A DNA stretch of 64,000 nucleotides from Hydractinia symbiolongicarpus (GCF_029227915.1 NC_079888.1:16718001-16782000), one strand, 5' to 3'. Positions 11,285-23,096 are shown, numbered from the stretch's first letter. Notes: generated by a model from the sequence alone, not told the origin. Program-made: numbers and translations.

Positions 11285-11649
11285 AAATTATGTGGACGAC
11301 TTTTGCGGACATTTAATGACATAACGTGCAGACATGCCTTCGAAGAGAAATAAAGCAAGGGATTGTATGAAATTTCAGGGCCATGGTCCTCCAAGTCAAA
11401 GGAAGTAAACAGGACTGAATCGGCAATGGGGTTGAGAAGATTTAAGCATAAAATGCACAAAGTTATAAAACGTTTTATACAAGAAAGCCCAAATTTTTGT
11501 AGATCAAAAAACACAGCAACGTGTAAGATACTTTGCACTATTTAGTCTGAAAGTGACCTAGGCTTAGCGAGTTCGCTATTAACTTTTGAGTGCTTTTTAA
11601 AAAAGTTAATAATGATGCGGATGGAAAATGTTCCAAAGGATGCAAATCA

Positions 11650-11721
11650 GGCGCAGTGGTCAAGTGGTAAGGCGTCGGTCTCGTAAACCGAAGATCACGA
11701 GTTCGAACCTCATCTGTGCCT
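11650..11721 (+). tRNA. tRNA-Thr (CGT)-like with one T-stem mismatch, head 27
   Basis: Identical to the head at 11213, from a single-unit duplication. Confidence 0.5.
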
Positions 11722-12086
11722 AAATTATGTGGACGACTTTTGCGGACATTTAATGACATAACGTGCAGACATGCCTTCGAAGAGAAATAAAGCAAGGGAT
11801 TGTATGAAATTTCAGGGCCATGGTCCTCCAAGTCAAAGGAAGTAAACAGGACTGAATCGGCAATGGGGTTGAGAAGATTTAAGCATAAAATGCACAAAGT
11901 TATAAAACGTTTTATACAAGAAAGCCCAAATTTTTGTAGATCAAAAAACACAGCAACGTGTAAGATACTTTGCACTATTTAGTCTGAAAGTGACCTAGGC
12001 TTAGCGAGTTCGCTATTAACTTTTGAGTGCTTTTTAAAAAAGTTAATAATGATGCGGATGGAAAATGTACCAAAGGATGCAAATCA

Positions 12087-12158
12087 GGCGCAGTGGCCAA
12101 GTGGTAAGGCGTCGGTCTCGTAAACCGATGATCACGAGTTCGAACCTCATCTGTGCCT
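12087..12158 (+). tRNA. tRNA-Thr (CGT)-like with one T-stem mismatch, head 28
   Basis: C49·A63 in the T stem is the only stem defect. T43 in place of A lies in the variable loop. Confidence 0.5.
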
Positions 12159-12523
12159 AAATTATGTGGACGATTTTGCGGAGATTTCCCGACAAAGTGT
12201 GCAGATATGTCTTAGAAGAGAAATAAGACAAGGGATTGGAGGAAATTTCAGGGGCATGGTCTTCCAAGTCAAAGGAAGTAAACAGGACTGAATAGGCAAT
12301 GGGTTTGAGAAGATTTAAGCATAAAAAGCACAAAGTTATAAAACGTTTTATACAAGAAAGCCCAAAATGCCTGTAGATCAAAGAACACAGCAACGTGTAA
12401 GATACTTTGCACTATTATGTTTGAACGTAAAGTAGGCTTAGCGAGTTCAATATTAACTTTTGACTTCTTGCATAAAAAGTTAAAAATGACGCGGATGGAA
12501 AATATACCAAAGGATGCAAAACA

Positions 12524-12595
12524 GGCGCAGTGGCCAAGTGGTAAGGCGTCTGTTTTGTAAACTGATGATCAAGACTTCGAACCTCGTTTGTGCCT
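12524..12595 (+). pseudogene. AAGAC-type tRNA-Thr head 29
   Basis: TGT triplet with a T·T mismatch in its stem, and a non-pairing T stem. Confidence 0.8.
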
Positions 12596-12961
12596 AAACT
12601 ATATGGATGCTTTTGGCGGAGTTTTCTGGACATAACGTGAAGACATGCGTTAGAAGAGAGATAAGACAAGGGATTGGATGAAGTTTCTGGCGTATTGTCC
12701 TCGAAGTCAAAGGAAAGAAACAGGACTGAATCGGGAAAGGAGTTGGGAAGATTTAAGCATAAATTGCACAAAGTTATAAAAAGTTTTATACAGGAAAGCC
12801 CGAAATTCTTGTAGATCGAACAACATGGCAACGTGTAAGATAGTGTGCGCTATTTAGTTTGAACGTGACCTAGGCTTAGCGAGCTCACTGTTAACTATTG
12901 AGGGCTTGCATAATACTTTAATAATGATGCACATGGAAAATATACCAAACGTTGCAAAACA

Positions 12962-13033
12962 GGCGCAGTGGCCAAGTGGTAAGGCGTCGTTCTCGTAAAC
13001 CGATGATCACGAGTTCGATCCTCGTCTGTACCT
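12962..13033 (+). pseudogene. Degenerate tRNA-Thr head 30
   Basis: Mismatch in the anticodon stem (TCGTT) and C3·A69 in the acceptor stem (CTGTACC). Confidence 0.65.
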
Positions 13034-13398
13034 AAATTATGTGGACGAGGTTTGCGGAGATTTCCTGACAAAGTGTGCAGATATGCCTTAGAAGAGAAGT
13101 AAGACAAAGGATTGGATGAAATTTCAGGGGTATGGTCCTCCAAGTCAAAGGAAATAAACAGGACAGAATCGGCAATGGGGTTGAGAAGATTTAGGCATAA
13201 AATGCACAAAGTTTTAAAACGTTTTACACAAGAAAGCCCGAAATCCCTGTAGATCAAAAACACAGCAACGTGTAAAATACTTTGCACTACTTAGTTTGAA
13301 CGTGACCTAGGCTTAGCGAGTTCACTATTAACTTTTGTGTGCTTGCATAAAAAGTTAATAATGATGCACATGGAAAATATACCAAAGGTTGCAAAACA

Positions 13399-13470
13399 GG
13401 CGCAGTGGCCAAGTGGTAAGGCGTCGGTCTCGTAAACCGAAGATCAGGAGTTCGAACCTCGTCTGTGCCT
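13399..13470 (+). tRNA. tRNA-Thr (CGT)-like with one T-stem mismatch, head 31
   Basis: G49·G63 in the T stem is the only defect. Anticodon at 13431-13433; TTTT about 20 bp downstream. Confidence 0.5.
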
Positions 13471-13835
13471 AAATTATGTGGACGAGTTTTGCGTATATCT
13501 CCTGACAAAGTGTGCAGATATGCCTTAGAAGAGAAATAAGGCAAGGTATTGTATGAAATTTCAGGGGCATGGTCCTCCAAGTCAAAGGAAGTAAACAGGA
13601 CTGAATCGGCAATGGGGTTGAGAAGATTTAAGCATAAAATGCACAAAGTTATAAAACGTTTTATACAAGAACGCCGAAATTCTTGTAGATCAAAAAACAC
13701 AGCAACGTGTAAGATACTTTGCACTATTTAGTTTGAACGTGACCTAGGCTTAGCGAGTTCACTATTAACTTTTGTGTGCTTTTTAAAAAAGTTAATAATG
13801 ATGCGGATGGAAAATGTTCCAAAGGATGCAAATCA

Positions 13836-13907
13836 GGCGCAGTGGTCAAGTGGTAAGGCGTCGGTCTCGTAAACCGAAGATCACGAGTTCGAACCTCATC
13901 TGTGCCT
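13836..13907 (+). tRNA. tRNA-Thr (CGT)-like with one T-stem mismatch, head 32
   Basis: Same head as at 11213: C49·A63 and a U11·G23 wobble. Confidence 0.5.
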
Positions 13908-14272
13908 AAATTATGTGGACGACTTTTGCGGACATTTAATGACATAACGTGCAGACATGCCTTCGAAGAGAAATAAAGCAAGGGATTGGATGAAATTTCA
14001 GGGCCATGGTCCTCCAAGTCAAAGGAAGTAAACAGGACTGAATCGGCAATGGGGTTGAGAAGATTTAAGCATAAAATGCACAAAGTTATAAAACGTTTTA
14101 TACAAGAAAGCCCAAATTTTTGTAGATCAAAAAACACAGCAACGTGTAAGATACTTTGCACTATTTAGTCTGAAAGTGACCTAGGCTTAGCGAGTTCGCT
14201 ATTAACTTTTGAGTGCTTTTTAAAAAAGTTAATAATGATGCGGATGGAAAATGTACCAAAGGATGCAAATCA

Positions 14273-14344
14273 GGCGCAGTGGCCAAGTGGTAAGGCGTCG
14301 GTCTCGTAAACCGATGATCACGAGTTCGAACCTCATCTGTGCCT
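14273..14344 (+). tRNA. tRNA-Thr (CGT)-like with one T-stem mismatch, head 33
   Basis: Same head as at 12087, one 2,186-bp period later. Confidence 0.5.
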
Positions 14345-14709
14345 AAATTATGTGGACGATTTTGCGGAGATTTCCCGACAAAGTGTGCAGATATGTCTTA
14401 GAAGAGAAATAAGACAAGGGATTGGAGGAAATTTCAGGGGCATGGTCTTCCAAGTCAAAGGAAGTAAACAGGACTGAATAGGCAATGGGTTTGAGAAGAT
14501 TTAAGCATAAAAAGCACAAAGTTATAAAACGTTTTATACAAGAAAGCCCAAAATGCCTGTAGATCAAAGAACACAGCAACGTGTAAGATACTTTGCACTA
14601 TTATGTTTGAACGTAAAGTAGGCTTAGCGAGTTCAATATTAACTTTTGACTTCTTGCATAAAAAGTTAAAAATGACGCGGATGGAAAATATACCAAAGGA
14701 TGCAAAACA

Positions 14710-14781
14710 GGCGCAGTGGCCAAGTGGTAAGGCGTCTGTTTTGTAAACTGATGATCAAGACTTCGAACCTCGTTTGTGCCT
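14710..14781 (+). pseudogene. AAGAC-type tRNA-Thr head 34
   Basis: Period partner of the head at 12524: TGT triplet, broken T stem. Confidence 0.8.
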
Positions 14782-15147
14782 AAACTATATGGATGCTTTT
14801 GGCGGAGTTTTCTTGACATAACGTGAAGACATGCGTTAGAAGAGAGATAAGACAAGGGATTGGATGAAGTTTCTGGCGTATTGTCCTCGAAGTCAAAGGA
14901 AAGAAACAGGACTGAATCGGGAAAGGAGTTGGGAAGATTTAAGCATAAATTGCACAAAGTTATAAAAAGTTTTATACAGGAAAGCCCGAAATTCTTGTAG
15001 ATCGAACAACATGGCAACGTGTAAGATAGTGTGCGCTATTTAGTTTGAACGTGACCTAGGCTTAGCGAGCTCACTGTTAACTATTGAGGGCTTGCATAAT
15101 ACTTTAATAATGATGCACATGGAAAATATACCAAACGTTGCAAAACA

Positions 15148-15219
15148 GGCGCAGTGGCCAAGTGGTAAGGCGTCGGTCTCGTAAACCGATGATCACGAGT
15201 TCGATCCTCGTCTGTACCT
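15148..15219 (+). tRNA. tRNA-Thr (CGT)-like with one acceptor mismatch, head 35
   Basis: C3·A69 (CTGTACC) is the only stem defect. Unlike its period partner at 12962, the anticodon stem is intact. B-box core GTTCGATCC. Confidence 0.5.
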
Positions 15220-15584
15220 AAATTATGTGGACGAGGTTTGCGGAGATTTCCTGACAAAGTGTGCAGATATGCCTTAGAAGAGAAGTAAGACAAAGGATTG
15301 GATGAAATTTCAGGGGTATGGTCCTCCAAGTCAAAGGAAATAAACAGGACAGAATCGGCAATGGGGTTGAGAAGATTTAGGCATAAAATGCACAAAGTTT
15401 TAAAACGTTTTACACAAGAAAGCCCGAAATCCCTGTAGATCAAAAACACAGCAACGTGTAAAATACTTTGCACTACTTAGTTTGAACGTGACCTAGGCTT
15501 AGCGAGTTCACTATTAACTTTTGTGTGCTTGCATAAAAAGTTAATAATGATGCACATGGAAAATATACCAAAGGTTGCAAAACA

Positions 15585-15656
15585 GGCGCATTGGCCAAGT
15601 GGTAAGGCGTCGGTCTCGTAAACCGAAGATCAGGAGTTCGAACCTCGTCTGTGCCT
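15585..15656 (+). pseudogene. tRNA-Thr-like head 36
   Basis: T7 breaks the last acceptor pair and G·G disrupts the T stem; CGT kept. Confidence 0.6.
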
Positions 15657-16024
15657 AAATTATGTGGACGAGCTTTGCGGAGATTTCCTGACAAAGTGTG
15701 CAGATATGCCTTAGAAGAGAAGTAAGACAAGGGATTGGATGAAATTTCAGGGGTATGGTCCTCCAAGTCAAAGGAAATAAACAGGACTGAATCGGCAATG
15801 GGGTTGAGAAGATTTAGGCATAAAATGCACAAAGTTATAAAACGTTTTACACAAGAAAGCCCGAAATCCCTGCAGATCAAAAAGAAAACAGCAACGTGTA
15901 AAATACTTTGCACTACTTAGTTTCAACGTGACCTAGGCTTAGCGAGTTCACTATTAACTTTTGAGTGCTTGCATAAAAAGTTAATAATGATGCACAGGGA
16001 AAATATACCAAAGGTTGCAAAACA

Positions 16025-16096
16025 GGCGCAGTGGCCATGTGGTAAGGCGTCGGTCTCGTAAACCGAAGATCACGAGTTCGAACCACGTCTGTGCCT
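16025..16096 (+). pseudogene. tRNA-Thr-like head 37
   Basis: A·A mismatch in the T stem (CACGT), and the conserved A14 of the A box is T. Confidence 0.6.
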
Positions 16097-16462
16097 AAAT
16101 TATGTGGACGAGTTTTGCGTATATTTCCTGACAAAGTGTGCAGATATGCCTTAGAAGAAAAATAAGGCAAAGGATTGGAAGAAATTTCAGGGGCATGGTC
16201 CTCCAAGTCAAAGGAAGCAAACAGGACTGAATCGGCAATGGGGTTGAGAGGATTTAAGCATAAAATGCACAAAGTTATAAAACGTTTTATACAAGAAAGC
16301 CCAAAATGCCTGTAGATAAAAAAACACAGCAACGTGTAAGATACTTTGCACTATTATGTTTGAACGTAAAGTAGGCTTAGCGAGTTCAATATTAACTTTT
16401 GACTTCTTGCATAAAAATTTAAAAATGACGCGGAAGGAAAATATACCAAAGGATGCAAAACA

Positions 16463-16534
16463 GGCGCAGTGGCAAAGTGGTAAGACGTCGGTCTCGTAAA
16501 CCGAAGATCACGAGTTCGATCCTCGGCTGTGCCC
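16463..16534 (+). pseudogene. Degenerate tRNA-Thr head 38
   Basis: Two D-stem mismatches and A·G closing the T stem. C discriminator, followed by an ATGTTATATGGG trailer. Confidence 0.7.
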
Positions 16535-16899
16535 ATGTTATATGGGTGCAATTGCCGGAGTTTTCCAGACATAACGTGCAGATATGACTTGGAAGTGAAA
16601 GAAGTCAAGAAATTGGATAAAGCACCTGGCGTAGTGTTCTCCAAATCAAAGGAAGTGAACAGGACTAAATTGGCAATGGACTGGGGAACATCTAAGCATA
16701 AATTAAGCAAAGTTATAAACCTTTTATACAGGAAACTCCAAAATTCCTATATATCGAATAACACAGCAACGGGTAAGTTATTTTACACCGTTAAATTTGA
16801 TCATGACAATAGCTTAGCGAGTTCATTGTTAACTTGTGAGTGCTTGCATAAAATGTTAATAATGATGCAGATGGAGAATATACCAAAGGTTACGAAGGA

Positions 16900-16971
16900 G
16901 GCGCTGTGGCCAAGTGGTAAGGCGTCGGTCTCGTAAACCGAAGATCACGAGTTTGAACCCCGTCTGTGCCT
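16900..16971 (+). pseudogene. tRNA-Thr-like head 39
   Basis: T·T in the acceptor stem (GGCGCTG), A·C in the T stem, T loop TTTGAAC. Confidence 0.65.
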
Positions 16972-17337
16972 AAATTATATGGATGCGTTTGCCGGAGTGT
17001 TCCAGACATAACATGCAGATATGCCTTAGAATTGAAAGAAGTCAAGAAATTGGATGAAATTTCAGGCGTATGGTGCTCGAAGTCAAAAGAAACAAACAGG
17101 ACTGAATCGGGAATGGATTTCAAAAGATTTAAGTATAAATTGCACAAAGTCATAAAAAGTTTTATACAGGAAAGCCCAAAATTCTTGTAGATCGAACAAC
17201 ACGGCAACGTGTAAAATACTTTGCACTATTTAGTTTGAACGTGACCTAGGCTTAGCGAGTTCACTATTAACTTTTGAGTGCTTGCATAAAAAGTTAATAA
17301 TGATGCACAGGGAAAATATACCAAAGGTTGCAAAACA

Positions 17338-17409
17338 GGCGCAGTGGCCATGTGGTAAGGCGTCGGTCTCGTAAACTGAAGATCACGAGTTCGAACCACG
17401 TCTGTGCCT
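17338..17409 (+). pseudogene. tRNA-Thr-like head 40
   Basis: Like the head at 16025 (T14, T-stem A·A) with a G·U pair in the anticodon stem. Confidence 0.6.
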
Positions 17410-17774
17410 AAATTATGTGGACGAGTTTTGCGTATATTTCCTGACAAAGTGTGCAGATATGCCTTAGAAGAAAAATAAGGCAAAGGATTGGAAGAAATTT
17501 CAGGGGCATGGTCCTCGAAGTCAAAGGAAGCAAACAGGACTGAATCGGCAATGGGGTTGAGAGGATTTAAGCATAAAATGCACAAAGTTATAAAACGTTT
17601 TATACAAGAAAGCCGAAATTCCTGTAGATCAAAAAACACAGCAACGTGTAAGATACTTTGCACTATTTAGTTTGAACGTAAAGTAGGCTTAGCTAGTTCA
17701 ATATTAACTTTTGACTTCTTGCATGAAGATTTAAAAATGACGCGCATGGAAAATATACCAAAGGATGCAAAACA

Positions 17775-17846
17775 GGCGCAGTGGCCAAGTGGTAAGGCGT
17801 CGGTCTCGTAAACCGAAGATCACGAGTTCGATCCTCGTCTGTGCCC
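17775..17846 (+). tRNA. tRNA-Thr (CGT), head 41
   Basis: All stems pair; A box and B box canonical; anticodon at 17807-17809. The discriminator is C. The trailer CCCATGTTATATGGG can form a 5-bp hairpin overlapping the end of the acceptor stem. TTTT lies further downstream in GGAGTTTTCC. Confidence 0.75.
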
Positions 17847-18211
17847 ATGTTATATGGGTTCGTTTGCCGGAGTTTTCCAGACATAACGTGCAGATATGAC
17901 TTGGAAGTGAAAGAAATCAAGAAATTGGATAAAGCACCTGGCGTAGTGTTCTCCAAATCAAAGGAAGTGAACAGGACTAAATTGGCAATGGACTGGGGAA
18001 CATCTAAGCATAAATTAAGCAAAGTTATAAACCTTTTATACAGGAAACTCCAAAATTCCTATATATCGAATAACACAGCAACGGGTAAGTTATTTTACAC
18101 CGTTAAATTTGATCATGACAATAGCTTAGCGAGTTCATTGTTAACTTGTGAGTGCTTGCATAAAATGTTAATATTGATGCAGATGGAGAATATACCAAAG
18201 GTTACGAAGGA

Positions 18212-18283
18212 GGCGCTGTAGCCAAGTGGTAAGGCGTCGGTCTCGTAAACCGAAGATCACGAGTTTGAACCCCGTCTGTGCCT
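18212..18283 (+). pseudogene. tRNA-Thr-like head 42
   Basis: As the head at 16900 (T6, T-stem A·C), plus G9 changed to A in the A box. Confidence 0.7.
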
Positions 18284-18649
18284 AAATTATATGGATGCGT
18301 TTGCCGGAGTGTTCCAGACATAACATGCAGATATGCCTTAGAATTGAAAGAAGTCAAGAAATTGGATGAAATTTCTGGCGTATTGTCCTCGATGTCAAAG
18401 GAAATAAACAGGACTGAATCGGGAATGCAGTTGAGATGATTTAAGCATAAATTGATAAAAGTTATAAAAAGTTTTATGCAGGAAAGCACGAAATACCTGT
18501 AGATCAAACAACACAACTACGTGTAAGTTAATTTGCACCGTTAAATTTGATTGTGACAAAGGCTTAGCGAGTTCAGTATTACCTTGTGAGTGCTTGCATA
18601 AAATTTTAATAGCGATGCGGATGGAAAATGTTCCAAAGGTTACTAAACA

Positions 18650-18721
18650 GGCGCAGTGGCCAAGTGGTAAGGCGTCGGTTTTGTAAACCGAAGATCAAGA
18701 CTTCAAACCTCGTCTGTGCCT
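18650..18721 (+). pseudogene. AAGAC-type tRNA-Thr head 43
   Basis: Anticodon stem intact with TGT in loop TTTGTAA. The T stem does not pair and the T loop is TTCAAAC. Confidence 0.75.
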
Positions 18722-19087
18722 ATACTATATGGATGCTTTTGGCGGAAATTTCTGGACATAACGTGCACATACGCCTTAGAAGAGAAATAAGACAAGGGAT
18801 TGGATGAATTTTCCGGCGTATTGTCCTCGAAGTCAAAGGAAATAAACAGGACTGAATAGGGAATGCAGTTGAGAAGATTTAAGCATAAATTGCACAAAAT
18901 TATAAAAAGTTTTATGCATGAAAGCCCGAAATTCTTGTAGATCGAACAACACAGCAACGTGTAAGTTACTTTGCACCGCTAAGTTTGATTGTGACAAAGG
19001 CTTAGCGAGTTCAGTATTACCTTGTGAATGCTTGCATAAAGTTTTAATAATGATGCGGATGGAAAATGTACCAAAGGAAGCAAAACA

Positions 19088-19159
19088 AGCGCAGTGGCCA
19101 AGTGGTAAGGCATCGGTCTCGTAAACCAAAGATCACGAGTTCTAACTTCGTCGGTGCCT
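19088..19159 (+). pseudogene. Degenerate tRNA-Thr head 44
   Basis: A1, one anticodon-stem mismatch, and a disrupted T arm and acceptor 3' strand. Confidence 0.8.
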
Positions 19160-19524
19160 AAATTATGTGGACGACTTTTGGGGAAATTTCCTGACGAAGT
19201 GTGCAGATATGCCTTAGAAGAGAAATAAGACAAGGGATTGGATGAAATTTCAGGGGTATTGTCCTCCAAGTCAAAGGAAATAAACAGGACTGAATCGGCA
19301 ATGAGGTTGAGAAGATTTAAGCATAAAATGCACAAAGTTATAAAACGTTTTATACAAGAAAGCCCGAAATTCCTGTAGATAAAAAACACAGCAACGTGTA
19401 AGGTACTTTGCACTATTTAATTTGAACGTAAAGTAGGCTTAGCGGGTTCACTATTAACTTTTGAGTACTTGCATAAAATGTTAAAAATGCTGCGAATGGA
19501 AAATATGCAAAAGGTTACTAAACA

Positions 19525-19596
19525 GGCGCAGTGGCCAAGTGGTAAGGCGTCGGTTTCGTAAACCGACGATCAAGACTTCGAACCTCGTCTGTGCCT
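19525..19596 (+). pseudogene. AAGAC-type tRNA-Thr head 45
   Basis: Anticodon arm intact with CGT; T stem non-pairing. Confidence 0.75.
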
Positions 19597-19962
19597 AAAC
19601 TATATGGATGCTTTTGGCGGAGTTTTCTGGACATAACGTGCAGATACGCCTTAGAAGAGAAATAAGACAAGGGATTTGATGAATTTTCCGGCGTATTGTC
19701 GTCAAAGTCAAAGGAAAGAAACAGGACTGAATCGGTAAAGGAGTTGAGAAGATTTAAGCATAAATTGCACAAAGTTATAAAAAGTTTTATATAGGAAAGC
19801 CCGAAATTATTGTAGATGGAGCAACACGGCAACGTGTAAGATACTTTGCGCTATTTAGTTAGAACGTGATCTAGGCTTAGCGAGTTCACTATTAACTTTT
19901 GAGTGCTTGCATAAAAAGTTAATAATGATGAGGATGGAAAATATACCAAAGGATGCACAACA

Positions 19963-20034
19963 GGCGCAGTGGCCAAGTTGTAAGTCGTCGGTCTCGTAAA
20001 CCAAAGATCACGAGTTCGATCTTCGTCTGTGCCT
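19963..20034 (+). pseudogene. Degenerate tRNA-Thr head 46
   Basis: The D loop loses its GG pair (GTTG) and the D stem is broken (GTC). There is a C·A mismatch in the anticodon stem. Confidence 0.75.
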
Positions 20035-20399
20035 AAGTTATATGGGTGCATTTGCCGGAGTTTTCCAGACATAACGTGCAGATATGACTTGGAAGTGAAA
20101 GCAGTCAAGAAATTGGATGAAGTACCTGGCGTATTGTTCTCCAAATCAAAGGAAATGAACAGGACTGAATTGGCAATGGACTGGGGAAAATCTAAGCAAA
20201 AATTGCACAAAGTTTTAAACATTTTATACAGGAAACTCCAAAATTCCTATATATCGAATAACACAGCCACAGGTAAGTTACTTTACACCGTTAAATTTGA
20301 TTATGACAAGAGCTTAGCGAGTTCACTGTTAACTTGTGAGTGCTTGCATAAAATGTTAATAATGATGCGGATGGAGAATATACCAAAGGTTACTAAACA

Positions 20400-20471
20400 G
20401 GCGCAGTGGCCAAGTGGTAAGGCGTCGGTCTCGTAAACCGAAGATCACGAGTGCGAACCTCGTCTGTGCCT
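20400..20471 (+). pseudogene. tRNA-Thr-like head 47 with T-loop change
   Basis: All stems pair with CGT, but the T loop is TGCGAAC. This changes the invariant second T and the B box, so promoter and fold are probably impaired. Confidence 0.55.
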
Positions 20472-20837
20472 ATGTTATATGGATGCGTTTGCCGGAGTGT
20501 TCCAGACATAACACGCAGATATGCCTTAGAATTGAAAGAAGTCAAGAAAATGGATGAAATTTCTTGCGTATTGTCCTCGAAGTCAAAGGAAATAAACAGG
20601 ACTGAATCGTGAATACAGTTGAGAAGATTTAAGCATAAAATGCACAAAGTTATAAAACGTTTTATACAAGAAAGCCCGAAATTCCTGTAGATCAAAAAAC
20701 ACAGCAACGTGTAAGATACTTTGCACTATTAAGTTTGAACGTAAAGTAGGCTTAGAGAGTTCACTATTAACTTGTGAGTGCTTGCATAAAAGGTCGAAAA
20801 TGACGCGGACTGAAAATATACCAAAGGATGCAAAACA

Positions 20838-20909
20838 GGCGCAGTGGCCAAGTGGTAAGGCGTCGGTCTCGTAAACCGAAGATCACGAGTTCGAGCCTCA
20901 TCTGTGCCT
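20838..20909 (+). tRNA. tRNA-Thr (CGT)-like with one T-stem mismatch, head 48
   Basis: C49·A63 is the only stem defect; T loop TTCGAGC. Anticodon at 20870-20872. Confidence 0.5.
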
Positions 20910-21273
20910 AAGATATATGGTGGCGTTTGCTGGAGTTTTCCAGACATAATGTGCAGATATGACTTAGAAGTGAAAGAAGTGAAGAATTGGATGAAACACT
21001 AGGGGTATGGTCCTCCAAGTCAAAGGAAATAAACAGGACTGAATCGGCAATGGTGTTGAGAAGATTTGAGCATAAAATGCACAAAGTTATAAAACGTTTT
21101 ATACAAGAAGGCCGAAATTCCTGTAGATCAAAAAACACAGCAACGTGTAAGATACTTTGCACTATTAAATTTGAACGTAAAGTAGGTTTAGCGCGTTCAC
21201 TATTAACTTTTGAGTACTTGCATAAAAAGTTAAAAATGCTGCAAATGGAAAATAGTACAAAGGATACGAAACA

Positions 21274-21345
21274 GGTCCAGGGGCCAATTGGTAAGGCGTC
21301 TGTTTCGTAAACTGATGATCAAGACTTCGAACCTCGTCTGTGCCT
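21274..21345 (+). pseudogene. AAGAC-type tRNA-Thr head 49, damaged acceptor
   Basis: The 5' end reads GGTCCAGGGGCC, so the acceptor stem and A box are lost. The T stem is non-pairing. Confidence 0.85.
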
Positions 21346-21711
21346 AAACTATATGGATGCTTTTGGCGGAGTGTTCTGGACATAACGTGAAATTATGCCT
21401 TAAAAAAGAGATAAGACAAGGGATTGGATGAAGTTTCTGGCGTATTGTCCTCGAAGTCAAAGGAAAGAAACAGGACTGAATCGGGAAAGGAGTTGGGAAG
21501 ATTTAAGCATAAATTGCACAAAGTTACAAAACGTTTTATACAGGAAAGCCTGAAATTCTTGTAGATCGAACAACATGGCAACGTGTAAGATAGTTTGCGC
21601 TATTTAGTTTGAACGTAACCTAGGCTTAGCGAGCTCACTGTTAACCATTGTGGGCTTGCATAATATTTTAATAATGATGCACATGGAAAATATACCAAAG
21701 GTTGCAAAACA

Positions 21712-21783
21712 GGCGCAGTGGCCAAGTGGTAAGGCCTCGCTCTCGTAAACCGAAGATCACGAGTTCGATCCTCGTCTGTGCCT
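21712..21783 (+). tRNA. tRNA-Thr (CGT)-like with one anticodon-stem mismatch, head 50
   Basis: C29·C39 (TCGCT) is the only stem defect. G25 is also C. CGT at 21744-21746. Confidence 0.45.
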
Positions 21784-22149
21784 ATATTATGTGGACGAGG
21801 TTTGCGGAGATTTCCTGACAAAGTGTGCAGATATGCCTTAGAAGAGAAGTAAGACAAGGGATTGGATGAAACTGCAGGGGTATGGTCCTCCAAGTCAAAG
21901 GAAATAAACAGGACTGAATCGGCAATGTGGTTGAGAAGACTTAGGCATAAAATGCACAAAGTTATAAAACGTTTTACACAACAAATCCCGAAATTCATGT
22001 AGATCAAAAAATACGGCAACGTGTAAGATACTTTGCGCCATTAAATTTGAACGTAAAGTAGGGTTAGAGAGTTCACTATTAACTTGTGAGTGCTTGCATA
22101 AAAAGTTAATAATGATGCGGATGGAAAATGTACCAAAGAATACAAATCA

Positions 22150-22221
22150 GGCGCAGTGGCCAAGTGGTAAGGCGTCGGTCTCGTAAACAGAAGATCATGA
22201 GTTCGAACCTCGTCTGTGCCT
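22150..22221 (+). tRNA. tRNA-Thr (CGT)-like with one anticodon-stem mismatch, head 51
   Basis: G28·A40 (ACAGA) is the only mismatch; U49·G63 is a wobble in the T stem. A TTTT run follows. Confidence 0.45.
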
Positions 22222-22587
22222 AAAATATGTGGACTACTTTTGCGGAGATTTCCTGACAAAGTGTGCAGATATGCCTTAGAAGAGAAATAAGGCAAGGGAT
22301 TGGATGAAATTTCAGGGGCATGTTCCTCCAAGTCAAAGGAAGTAAACAGGACGGAAGCGGCAATGGGGTTGAGAAGATTTAAGCATAAAATGCACAAATT
22401 TATAAAACGTTTTATACAAGAAAGCCCGAAATTCCTGTAGATCAAAAAACACAGCAACCTGTAAGATACTTTGCACTATTTAGTTTGAACGTGACCTAGG
22501 CTTAGCGAGTTCACTATTAACTTTTGAGTGCTTGCATAAAAAGTTAAAAATGATGCGGATGGAAAATATACCAAAGGATACAAAACA

Positions 22588-22659
22588 GGCGCAGCGGTCA
22601 AGTGGTAAGTCGTCGGTCTCGTTAACCAAAGATCAAGAGTTCGATCTTCGTCTGTGCCT
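22588..22659 (+). pseudogene. Degenerate tRNA-Thr head 52
   Basis: C8, D-stem, anticodon-loop (CTCGTTA), anticodon-stem and T-stem changes together. Confidence 0.8.
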
Positions 22660-23024
22660 AAGTTATATGGGTGCGTTTGCCGGAGTTTTCCAGACATAAC
22701 GTGCAGATATGACTTGGAAGTGAAAGAAGTCAAGAAATTGGATGAAGCACTTGGCGTATTGTTCTCCAAATCAAAGGAAAATAACAGGACTAAATTGGCA
22801 ATGGACTGGGGAAAATCTAAGCATAAATTGCACAAAGTTATAAACCTTTTATACAGGAAACTCCAAAATTCCTATATATCAAATAACACAGCCACAAGTA
22901 AGTTACTTTACACCGTTAAATTTGAGCATGACAAAAGCTTAGCGAGTTCATTGTTAACTTGTGAGTGCTTGCATTAAATGTTAATAATGATGCGGATGGA
23001 GAATATACCAAAGGTTAATAAACA

Positions 23025-23096
23025 GGCGCAGTGGCCAAGTGGTAAGGCGTCGGTCTCGTAAACCGAAGATCACGACTTCGAACCTTGTCTGTGCCT
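23025..23096 (+). pseudogene. tRNA-Thr-like head 53
   Basis: C·C mismatch next to the T loop plus a G·U pair (ACGAC/CTTGT); other stems and CGT intact. Confidence 0.5.

Larger units (their letters stand above)
7281..16024 (+). repeat. Five-unit higher-order repeat, period 2,186 bp
   Basis: Heads at 9901, 12087 and 14273, and at 10338, 12524 and 14710, are spaced exactly 2,186 bp and share private substitutions. A related first block begins at 7281 and is offset by 2,620 bp. The block from 12087 to about 16,000 shows the clearest repetition. Confidence 0.85.
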
